A stretch of DNA of 64,000 nt, taken from NCBI GenBank assembly GCA_026390795.1, contig JAPLFG010000003.1:868001-932000 (forward strand), given 5' to 3'. The translations under genes were made by a program, and so were the position numbers. Origin of the DNA: Ignavibacteriales bacterium (GTDB taxonomy: Bacteria; Bacteroidota; Ignavibacteria; Ignavibacteriales; Melioribacteraceae). Shown here in pieces: positions 16,869 through 23,951 of the stretch (positions are counted from its first letter, which is position 1; each line of letters starts with the position of its first letter). Below the pieces are notes generated by a model. It saw only the letters and a list, made by a program, of their open reading frames with translations. It ran no database searches and was not told where the DNA came from.

Positions 16869-18044
16869 ATGCTTATTAGAGAAAAAGTCGAACAGGCAAA
16901 AAAACTTTTAAATGAATTTGATATCGACTGCTGGCTTACATTCGCGCGCGAAACCTCAATTAACGGCGATCCGACACTCGCGTTTTTAGTTGAAGCCGAT
17001 CTTACCTGGCATTCATCATTAATCATTACAAAGAATGAAGCCCATGCGATTGTTGGAGAATATGACCGCCTAACAGTTGAAGAACTTGGTGTATATGATT
17101 CGGTTACCGGATTTGTAAAAGGGTTTAGAAAACCTTTGCTGAATCTTATAACAAAATTGAATCCGGAAAAGATCGCAATCAATTATTCAGTTGGAAGTGA
17201 AATTTGCGACGGGCTTACTTACGGAATGTATCTCACTCTTCAAAATGTTCTTTCCGAAATTGGTTTTGAAAATAGACTGATCTCTGCAGAAAAAATTGTC
17301 TCCGCTTTGAGAGAAAGAAAATCAGAATCAGAAGCTGAAAATATCAAACAAGCAATAAGGCATACCGAAGAGATATTCGATCTGGCTGCAAAATTTATAA
17401 AACCGGGCAAGACCGAAAAAGAAATTGCATCATTTATGAAACAAGAAGTTGAAAAGAGAAAATTGGAATTCGCATGGGATGAAAAAGTCTGCCCTTCTGT
17501 TTTTACCGGACCTGAAACAGCGGGGGCTCATTACGCACCAACAGATCGTGCTGTAGAAAAAGGGCATCTTCTCAATATGGATTTTGGCGTTAGGGTAAAC
17601 GGCTATTGTTCAGATATGCAGCGAACTTTTTATATTTTGCTAGACGGAGAAAAAAATCCACCGGCATCTGTCCAAAAAGGATTTGATGTTAATGTAGAAG
17701 CAATTGAAAAAGCGAAGCAAGGAATTAAACCCGGCGCTCAAGGTCACATGATTGATAAAATCGCACGCGATACAATCACTTCAAACGGATATGATGAATA
17801 TCCGTTCGGACTCGGTCATCAAGTAGGACGATTTCCTCATGACGGAACCGCATTGCTTGGACCGGCATGGGAGAAATATGATCAGAAACCATTTAAAAAT
17901 TTAGAACCGGGAATGGTATTTACTATTGAACCGCGATTGACTGTTCCCGGGCACGGAGTTGTTTCGATTGAAGAAATGATAATAATTACAGAAACCGGTT
18001 GTGAATGGTTGACCAATCCGCAAAAAAATATAATATTGGTTTAA
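16869..18044 (+). CDS. M24 Xaa-Pro dipeptidase/aminopeptidase
   Basis: A 391-residue M24 metallopeptidase, distinct from the one at 14080. The N-terminal creatinase-like domain (about 1-145) is followed by a catalytic domain with ligands Asp in NMDFGVRVNG, Asp in CSDMQRTFY, His in GLGHQVGRFPHDG, Glu in FTIEPRLTV and Glu in VSIEEMI. The short length and isolated catalytic block fit prolidase-like enzymes that split X-Pro dipeptides, the products expected after aminopeptidase P action. It starts 9 bp after the transporter with AAAGG in between, so the two are almost certainly co-transcribed. Dipeptidase versus aminopeptidase cannot be decided. Confidence 0.9.
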   Translation: MLIREKVEQAKKLLNEFDIDCWLTFARETSINGDPTLAFLVEADLTWHSSLIITKNEAHAIVGEYDRLTVEELGVYDSVTGFVKGFRKPLLNLITKLNPEKIAINYSVGSEICDGLTYGMYLTLQNVLSEIGFENRLISAEKIVSALRERKSESEAENIKQAIRHTEEIFDLAAKFIKPGKTEKEIASFMKQEVEKRKLEFAWDEKVCPSVFTGPETAGAHYAPTDRAVEKGHLLNMDFGVRVNGYCSDMQRTFYILLDGEKNPPASVQKGFDVNVEAIEKAKQGIKPGAQGHMIDKIARDTITSNGYDEYPFGLGHQVGRFPHDGTALLGPAWEKYDQKPFKNLEPGMVFTIEPRLTVPGHGVVSIEEMIIITETGCEWLTNPQKNIILV

Positions 18045-18067
18045 GAAATAATATAAGAAGGTGATCA

Positions 18068-18994
18068 ATGGGAATTTCCCGAAACCTACTTCTATGGGCT
18101 TCAGAAAATCCATGGATGCGTGCTCATGTTCCTAAATGGAAATTTGTTAGAAGCGCAATTAAAAAATTTATGCCCGGCGAAAATGTAAGCGATGCTCTTC
18201 AAGCCGCTAAATTATTTAATGAAGACTCCATCCCGACCATCTTCACTCGTCTTGGCGAAAACATCAAACATCTTTCAGAAGGATTAGAAGTCCGCGATCA
18301 CTATCTTGAATTGGTTGAAAAAATTTCAGAGCAGAAACTTGATGTGGAAATTTCTCTAAAACTAACACAGCTCGGTTTCGATTCCGATTTTGAAGAAACC
18401 TACGAACGCTTTAAGCCAATTGCTGAAAAAGTTAAGGCGAAACTCGGGAATATGATCTGGATTGATATGGAAGGAAGCGCTTATACGGAAAAAACTATTT
18501 TCTTCTATAAAAAGATTAGAGAAGAATTTGATAATGTGGGGCTCTGTATTCAGGCATATCTATACAGAACAGAAAAGGATATTGAAGATCTTATGAGCAT
18601 TGATGCAAATATCCGTTTGGTCAAAGGCGCATATAAAGAACCGGCAGATATCGCTTTCAATCTGAAAAAAGATGTTGATGCAAACTATCTTCATCTTGCA
18701 AAAGTAATGTTGAAAAAGAAAAGCAATAATAAAATTCGTGTTGCTTTCGGCACGCATGATGAAAATTTATGTTCGCAGATTATAAAAGAGGCAAAACATT
18801 ACAGCGTTTCAAAAGATCAAGTTGAGTTTCAAATGTTGTACGGCATTAAGCCGAATTATCAGCAGAATCTAGTTAATCGAGGTCATAAAGTTAGAGTGTT
18901 AATAAGTTACGGGGATTTCTGGTATCCCTGGTACATGAGACGCTTGGCTGAACGTCCGGCAAATGTCTGGTTTGTTCTAAAAAACATATTCTAA
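18068..18994 (+). CDS. putB: Proline dehydrogenase (possibly hydroxyproline-active), monofunctional
   Basis: A 308-residue flavoprotein with the PRODH barrel: DVEISLKLTQLG, MIWIDMEGS, RLVKGAYKEP (Lys186), EFQMLYGI and the C-terminal substrate-binding helix Y289-x-R291-R292 followed by LAERPANV. It oxidises L-proline to P5C, passing electrons to FAD and the quinone pool. The residue matching the pocket Tyr that excludes hydroxyproline in proline-specific enzymes (E. coli PutA Tyr540) appears to be Leu278 here, by my hand alignment. The human hydroxyproline enzyme PRODH2 has Ser there. It is separate from the P5C dehydrogenase, unlike PutA. A good Shine-Dalgarno (AGAAGG) precedes the ATG. Confidence 0.9.
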   Translation: MGISRNLLLWASENPWMRAHVPKWKFVRSAIKKFMPGENVSDALQAAKLFNEDSIPTIFTRLGENIKHLSEGLEVRDHYLELVEKISEQKLDVEISLKLTQLGFDSDFEETYERFKPIAEKVKAKLGNMIWIDMEGSAYTEKTIFFYKKIREEFDNVGLCIQAYLYRTEKDIEDLMSIDANIRLVKGAYKEPADIAFNLKKDVDANYLHLAKVMLKKKSNNKIRVAFGTHDENLCSQIIKEAKHYSVSKDQVEFQMLYGIKPNYQQNLVNRGHKVRVLISYGDFWYPWYMRRLAERPANVWFVLKNIF

Positions 18995-19007
18995 AATTTA
19001 CTCAGGT

Positions 19008-19022
19008 ACTTAGTAACTAAGT
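19008..19022. repeat. ACTTAGT palindrome in a short ACTTAG-rich spacer
   Basis: ACTTAGTAACTAAGT is a perfect palindrome with one central base, flanked by further ACTTAGG/CACTTA units (19003-19035). It is non-coding, between the proline dehydrogenase and aldolase genes. Confidence 0.6.
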
Positions 19023-19051
19023 TACTTAGGCACTTAATCAAAGGAATTCTC

Positions 19052-19939
19052 ATGAAAATATTAAAAGGCATCATGCCTCCTATAGCAACTCCATTCGTTA
19101 ATGATGAAGTCGCTTATGATAAACTGGCGCGAAATTTTTCAAAATGGAACAAAACCGGATTGAGCGGATATGTTGTAATGGGTTCCAACGGTGAAAGTGT
19201 TTTTCTTCAACGTGATGAAAAGCTGAAACTTGTTGAAGCAGTTAAGAAAAATATTTCTGAAGAGAAACTGCTCATTGCCGGAACAGGCTCTGATTCAATA
19301 AGAGAGACTGTTTCTTTAACCAATGATGCGGCTGAACGCGGCGCGGACTATGCTTTAATACTTACGCCGTCATTTTACAAATCAGAAATGAAACCCGCAG
19401 CGTACATAAAATATTTTAACGCGGTTGCCGATAAAACAAAAATACCGGTAATCATTTACAACGTTCCAAAATTTACCGGAGTTGACATTGAAGCCGAGAC
19501 AGTTGCAAAACTTGCCGAGCATAAAAATATTGCTGGAATAAAAAACAGCGCTGAAAATTTACGTCAGACGGCAGAGCTTGTAGCACAAACTCCCGATAAT
19601 TTTGCGACTATAACCGGAACAGGATCCGTACTTTATACAAGTTTAACAGTCGGAGCTGTCGGCGGTATTCTCGCCCTTGCAAACATTGCGCCGGATGAAT
19701 GTGTGCAAATTCAAAAATTAGTTGAAGAAGGAAAGCATACGGAAGCTCTTGAACTGCAGAAAAGAATGCTGCCGGTTAATAAAGCAATTACTGCAAAGTA
19801 CGGTGTTGCCGGATTGAAAGCGGCAATGGATATGCTCGGCTATTTTGGCGGCGAACCGCGCTCACCGCTTTCTAAATTGAATGATGCTGATAAAGAACTA
19901 CTCAAACAAATTTTGGTTAATGCTGAATTATTGAAATAA
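19052..19939 (+). CDS. DapA-superfamily aldolase, HOGA1-like 4-hydroxy-2-oxoglutarate aldolase
   Basis: A 295-residue class I aldolase of the dihydrodipicolinate synthase superfamily: substrate-carboxylate loop GSNGES (44-49), catalytic Tyr136 in IIYNVP, Schiff-base Lys164 in AGIKNSAEN. Its C-terminal part (ITAKYGVAGLKAAMDMLGYF, then GGEPRSPL) resembles human HOGA1 (recalled as [28 protein letters not shown]) more than DapA. HOGA1 splits 4-hydroxy-2-oxoglutarate to pyruvate and glyoxylate in hydroxyproline breakdown. Neighbouring proline dehydrogenase, glyoxylate aminotransferase and P5C dehydrogenase genes support this. DapA or another keto-acid aldolase is the alternative. Confidence 0.82.
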   Translation: MKILKGIMPPIATPFVNDEVAYDKLARNFSKWNKTGLSGYVVMGSNGESVFLQRDEKLKLVEAVKKNISEEKLLIAGTGSDSIRETVSLTNDAAERGADYALILTPSFYKSEMKPAAYIKYFNAVADKTKIPVIIYNVPKFTGVDIEAETVAKLAEHKNIAGIKNSAENLRQTAELVAQTPDNFATITGTGSVLYTSLTVGAVGGILALANIAPDECVQIQKLVEEGKHTEALELQKRMLPVNKAITAKYGVAGLKAAMDMLGYFGGEPRSPLSKLNDADKELLKQILVNAELLK

Positions 19940-19978
19940 GATAACCCTGTTAAATTTATTCTTACAAGAAAGGTATTT

Positions 19979-20368
19979 ATGCAAATTAAATTTATTAGTC
20001 TAATGGTAAACGACCAGAACGAAGCACTTAAGTTCTATACAAACGTACTGGGCTTTACAAAGATGGCGGATATACCGATGGGAGAATACCGCTGGCTTAC
20101 GGTTGTTTCGCCGGATGGTATCGAAGGAGGGGAGTTAGTTCTAGAACCAGCGGCGTTTCCGCCGGCGCAAGTATATCAGAAAGCTCTGTTCGATGCCGGA
20201 ATACCTGCCACCGCGTTTATCTCTAATGATATCAATGCCGAATATGATCGGTTAAAAAAGCTTGGTGTTGTTTTCCGAGGAGAGCCGGTGCTAATGGGAC
20301 AAGTTACGGTGGTATTGTTTGAAGATACATGCGGCAATCTTATTAACCTGGTTCAGCCGACTGTATGA
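19979..20368 (+). CDS. VOC/glyoxalase-family protein
   Basis: A 129-residue vicinal-oxygen-chelate protein with two beta-alpha-beta-beta-beta modules: N-terminal KFISLMVNDQNEALKFYTNV with LGF, and C-terminal DTCGNLINLVQPTV. This is close to bleomycin-resistance/glyoxalase-like single-domain proteins that act as dimers. The first module lacks an obvious metal His at the usual place, so metal binding is uncertain. AAAGG precedes the ATG. It lies between the HOGA1-like aldolase and the AGXT-like aminotransferase, which suggests a role with a reactive oxo-acid or its hemiacetal, but no function can be assigned. Confidence 0.8.
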   Translation: MQIKFISLMVNDQNEALKFYTNVLGFTKMADIPMGEYRWLTVVSPDGIEGGELVLEPAAFPPAQVYQKALFDAGIPATAFISNDINAEYDRLKKLGVVFRGEPVLMGQVTVVLFEDTCGNLINLVQPTV

Positions 20369-20421
20369 TAACAACTGAAAACATTTTTTGATTTGCATTA
20401 ACAAGTTGTCAAAAGATGATA

Positions 20422-20545
20422 TGTCATCACGAGTCCCGCAATTCGGGATAAACTCCGCGGCGAAGTGATTTCAGTTTTGTAATTAAAATAAAAGATAGCT
20501 TCGTCGTAAATCTGCCTACGGTAGGTCTACTCCTCGCAATGACTG
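20422..20545. repeat. Palindromic dispersed repeat (GTCATnnCGAG type)
   Basis: It begins TGTCATCACGAGTCCCGCAA and ends CTCGCAATGACTGTCA, a degenerate inverted pair, with smaller internal hairpins (TCCCGCAATTCGGGA; CCTACGGTAGG) and AGCTTCGTCG. It is the same type of element as 8652-8775 and fills most of the gap between the VOC and aminotransferase genes. Confidence 0.7.
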
Positions 20546-20566
20546 TCATAAACAAAAGGAAAAGCA

Positions 20567-21688
20567 ATGTCTCACAAATCATTTAGTCCTTATCATAGAA
20601 TTTTAATGGGACCCGGTCCATCGAATGTCAATCCGAAAGTTTTGGATGCGTTGTCCCGCGCAACGCTCGGTCATCTCGATCCGCAATTCATTGAATTGAT
20701 GGATGAAATAAAATCACTTCTTCAATACACATTTAAAACCGGGAATGACGCTACATTTGTAATTTCCGGTCCCGGCTCGCTTGGAATGGAAGCCTGTCTT
20801 GTAAATTTGATTGAACCCGGCGATAAAGTAGTTGTCTGCACCGGAGGATATTTTGCGAACAGAATGATCCAGATTGTTGAGAAGATCGGTGGACAACCTG
20901 TAATTGTAAAAGAAACATGGGGACGCGCTACCGAACCTCAGAAACTTGAAGACGCTCTGAATGCCAATGCCGATGCTAAAATTGTAGCCTTTGTTCATGC
21001 GGAAACATCAACGGGAGCGCTGTCTAATATCAAGCAACTTTCTGAAATCGCACACAAACATAATTGTCTTGTTGTAGCGGACGTTGTTACATCTCTCGGT
21101 GCAACGGATGTTTTTGTTGATGACTGGAAACTCGACGCGGTTTATTCATGTTCTCAAAAAGGTTTGGCGTGCGTTGCGGGAATGTCGCCTGTAAGTTTCA
21201 GCGAAGAAGCTCTTCATCATATTAAGAACAGAAAAACTCCGATTCAAAGCTGGTTTAATGATTTGAATTTGTTGATGGGTTATTGGAGCGGCGGACCAAA
21301 ACGAATGTATCACCACACAGCGCCGAGCAATCATTTTTACGGATTACATGAAGCACTTTTAATTCTTAAAGATGAAGGAATGGAAAACGCGTGGCGAAGG
21401 CATAAAGAGAACAGTGCTAAATTAATTTCGAGATTGAAAGTAGAACTTGATTTAGAGCCGATCGTTCCGAGCGGCGAGAGAATCCCTCATCTGCTTGCGA
21501 TAAAAGTTCCGGGTGGAATTGATGAAGCTAGGGTTAGAGTTGATCTTCTAACAAAACATAATTTAGAAATTGGCGCCGGACTCGGCGAGCTTGCCGGAAA
21601 AATTTGGCGAATCGGATTGATGGGCTATAATTCCAACGAGAAAATGATTGAATACTTTATTAGCGCAATGAAAAAGGTGCTCGCATAA
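20567..21688 (+). CDS. Class V aminotransferase, alanine-glyoxylate aminotransferase-like
   Basis: A 373-residue PLP enzyme. MGPGPSNVNPKVLDAL opens the protein and the PLP Lys is Lys198 in YSCSQKGL. The segments FVISGPGSLGMEACLVNLIE, RMYHHTAPSNHFYGLHEAL and KIWRIGLMGYN run parallel to human AGXT as I remember it. AGXT turns glyoxylate plus alanine into glycine plus pyruvate. Next to a HOGA1-like aldolase it would remove the toxic glyoxylate formed from hydroxyproline and recover a nitrogen-containing product. Serine-pyruvate or serine-glyoxylate transaminase is the alternative. AAAAGGAAAAGC precedes the ATG. Confidence 0.88.
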   Translation: MSHKSFSPYHRILMGPGPSNVNPKVLDALSRATLGHLDPQFIELMDEIKSLLQYTFKTGNDATFVISGPGSLGMEACLVNLIEPGDKVVVCTGGYFANRMIQIVEKIGGQPVIVKETWGRATEPQKLEDALNANADAKIVAFVHAETSTGALSNIKQLSEIAHKHNCLVVADVVTSLGATDVFVDDWKLDAVYSCSQKGLACVAGMSPVSFSEEALHHIKNRKTPIQSWFNDLNLLMGYWSGGPKRMYHHTAPSNHFYGLHEALLILKDEGMENAWRRHKENSAKLISRLKVELDLEPIVPSGERIPHLLAIKVPGGIDEARVRVDLLTKHNLEIGAGLGELAGKIWRIGLMGYNSNEKMIEYFISAMKKVLA

Positions 21689-21718
21689 AATTTATTAATT
21701 TCTAAAAAGGATTCTTGA

Positions 21719-21991
21719 ATGGCTGATCTTAATACGGAAGAATATAAAAGTAAAATTGTAACAAACGTGTATCATATTACAAGTGAAAGTAATGTTGCTT
21801 TGCATAAACATCCGAAACATGATGAAATATTTTATTGTGTTAAAGGGACAGGATTCGGAGTTCTGGAGGATAAAGAAGTCGAGTTAATTGTCGGGAGAGA
21901 TTTCCTTGTTCACGCCGGAATGATGCATTCTCTCAAAACATCATCTGATTTGTTTGTTGCTTCATTTCTCATCCCAAAAATTGAACAATGA
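21719..21991 (+). CDS. Small cupin-domain protein
   Basis: A 90-residue single-domain cupin. The first cupin motif is visible as LHKHPKHDEIFYCVKGTG (H-x-H and Glu ligands, about residues 28-45) and the second around VGRDFLVHAGMMHSL, with His in the expected places, so a metal is probably bound. AAAAAGGA precedes the start. It is 30 bp after the aminotransferase gene and likely co-transcribed. Such small cupins include isomerases, dioxygenases and binding proteins; none can be chosen. Confidence 0.75.
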   Translation: MADLNTEEYKSKIVTNVYHITSESNVALHKHPKHDEIFYCVKGTGFGVLEDKEVELIVGRDFLVHAGMMHSLKTSSDLFVASFLIPKIEQ

Positions 21992-22257
21992 TTTAAGGAT
22001 TGCCCAACACAATCGTTAATTTAAGAGACTTTAGAGAAATTCTTATAATTGAAGCCTATTTGGAATCTTTTTACCCCGCCGGGTGTTTTAAGAGTAACAA
22101 ACAAAATTTTACATTTCTAAGAAGATTTTTACAGTCTTAGTGGCAAAATCGTTGGTTTAAATAGTATCCACCAAGGCATAAAAATTACGAATTAATAATT
22201 GAATGATTTGGCCTTCTAAATGTTATTATCATAAAAATAAATGGGAAAATTTTATTT

Positions 22258-23895
22258 ATGGCAAACGCAATATTCAATTTAACCTTACCCGATAATGAAG
22301 AAGTAAAATCTTACGCGCCGGGTTCACCCGAAAGAGAATTGCTTAAAGCAAAACTCGCCGAAATGGAAAATCAGCAGATTGATATTCCTCTTATAATCGG
22401 CGGCAAAGAGATTAGAACAGGCAATACAGGAAATATTGTAGCGCCTCATAATCATAAAAAAATTCTCGGCAAATATCATAAAGCGGGTGAAAAAGAAATC
22501 CGCATGGCAATTGATTCCGCAATGGAAGCATATAAAATTTGGTCCGTTATGGAATGGCAGGATAGAGTCGCAATTTTTTCCAGAGCCGCCGATATGATAA
22601 CTCTAACCGATTGGCGTTACACACTTAACGCGGCAAGTATGCTTGGTCAAAGTAAAAATGTTCATCAGGCGGAGATTGACGCTGCATGCGAGACAGCTGA
22701 CTTTTTCCGTTTCAATATTTATTACGCAAATAAAATTTATCAGGAACAACCACCACATTCCCCTCATGGAATGTGGAATAGAATGGAATACAGACCGCTT
22801 GAAGGATTTGTATTAGCAATTGCCCCGTTCAACTTTACAACTTTCAACGCGAATCTTCCGGGCGCTCCGGCAATTATGGGAAATGTCTCGATCTTGAAAC
22901 CGGCAGCTACAAGTGTCTATTCCGCATATTATATTGTTAAATTACTTGAAGCAGCAGGATTACCTCCAGGCGTAATTAATTTTCTTCCAGGTCCCGGTTC
23001 TACAATCGGCGATATTATATTCAACGATAAAAATTTTGCCGGACTCCATTTTACAGGAAGCACTCCGGTATTTCAGCAGATGTGGAAAACAATTTCAAAT
23101 AATCTTCCCAAGTATAAAAGTTATCCAAGAATTGTAGGAGAAACCGGGGGAAAAGATTTTGTCTTCGCTCATAAGAGTACCGATGTAAGATTACTTGGTG
23201 TATCTTTAATACAAGGCGCGTTTGAATATCAAGGTCAGAAATGTTCCGCGGCTTCGCGAGCTTATATTCCAAAATCGATTTGGCCGGAAGTAAAAGAATA
23301 TCTTGTAAGTGAATTGAAAAAATTGAAAACTGGCGATGTAACTGATTTTTCAAATTATAATAACGCGGTGATTGATCAAGCGGCATTTGATACAATCACA
23401 GGTTACATCAAATACGCAAAGGAATCGAAAGAAGCGGAAATAATCGTCGGTGGAAAGTTTAACGATAAGATTGGTTACTATATTAATCCAACGGTTATTG
23501 TTACAACCAATCCAAAATTTAAAACGATGGAAGAAGAAATTTTTGGTCCGGTGCTAACTGTTTTTGTTTATGAAGACAACAAATACGAGGAGACTCTTCA
23601 TCTGTGCGATGAGACTTCTCCCTACGCGTTAACGGGCGCAATATTCGCTCAGGACAGACTCGCAATTATTACCGCAGATAGAATATTAAAACATGCGGCG
23701 GGTAATTTCTATATAAATGATAAACCAACAGGTGCGGTAGTTGGACAGCAGCCGTTTGGCGGCGCACGCGGCAGCGGAACGAATGATAAAGCTGGAAGTT
23801 TTTTGAATTTAGTCCGTTGGGTATCGCCGAGAACTATTAAAGAAAATTTTGTGGCGAGAAAAGATTTCCGTTATCCGTTCATGCTTGAAAAATAA
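22258..23895 (+). CDS. L-glutamate gamma-semialdehyde (P5C) dehydrogenase, ALDH4A1-type
   Basis: A 545-residue NAD-dependent aldehyde dehydrogenase. N-terminal YAPGSPERELLKAKL, QAEIDAACETADFFRFN, GFVLAIAPFNFT, catalytic Cys329 in EYQGQKCSAASR, Glu295 in GETGGKD, and C-terminal GQQPFGGARGSGTNDKAG are all close to the mitochondrial ALDH4A1 family. It oxidises glutamate semialdehyde (from proline or HypD-made P5C) to glutamate; the same family takes 4-hydroxyglutamate semialdehyde to 4-hydroxyglutamate in hydroxyproline catabolism. It is the common endpoint of both routes in this island. Separated by 266 bp from the cupin gene, so it may have its own promoter. Confidence 0.93.
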   Translation: MANAIFNLTLPDNEEVKSYAPGSPERELLKAKLAEMENQQIDIPLIIGGKEIRTGNTGNIVAPHNHKKILGKYHKAGEKEIRMAIDSAMEAYKIWSVMEWQDRVAIFSRAADMITLTDWRYTLNAASMLGQSKNVHQAEIDAACETADFFRFNIYYANKIYQEQPPHSPHGMWNRMEYRPLEGFVLAIAPFNFTTFNANLPGAPAIMGNVSILKPAATSVYSAYYIVKLLEAAGLPPGVINFLPGPGSTIGDIIFNDKNFAGLHFTGSTPVFQQMWKTISNNLPKYKSYPRIVGETGGKDFVFAHKSTDVRLLGVSLIQGAFEYQGQKCSAASRAYIPKSIWPEVKEYLVSELKKLKTGDVTDFSNYNNAVIDQAAFDTITGYIKYAKESKEAEIIVGGKFNDKIGYYINPTVIVTTNPKFKTMEEEIFGPVLTVFVYEDNKYEETLHLCDETSPYALTGAIFAQDRLAIITADRILKHAAGNFYINDKPTGAVVGQQPFGGARGSGTNDKAGSFLNLVRWVSPRTIKENFVARKDFRYPFMLEK

Positions 23896-23899
23896 TTAC

Positions 23900-23943
23900 T
23901 AAACCCGCCGCGTCTCGACTTCGCTCGACATGACGGAGGGTTT
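23900..23943. terminator. Hairpin between convergent P5C dehydrogenase and MOSC-MogA genes
   Basis: AAACCC...CCG and CGG...GGGTTT form the outer stem, with an inner TCGACTTCGCTCGA hairpin related to the dispersed GTCAT-type repeat. Both flanking genes converge here, so a bidirectional terminator is plausible, though the T-tract is short. Confidence 0.5.
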
Positions 23944-23951
23944 AAATTTCT

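Noticed and set aside
18068-23895. PutA-type bifunctional proline utilisation protein
   Set aside because: The dehydrogenases are separate genes 3.3 kb apart with other genes between them.
10790-23895. CRISPR array or prophage near the repeat-rich island
   Set aside because: Repeats are of different types, irregularly spaced and lie between metabolic genes; no phage or cas genes appear.
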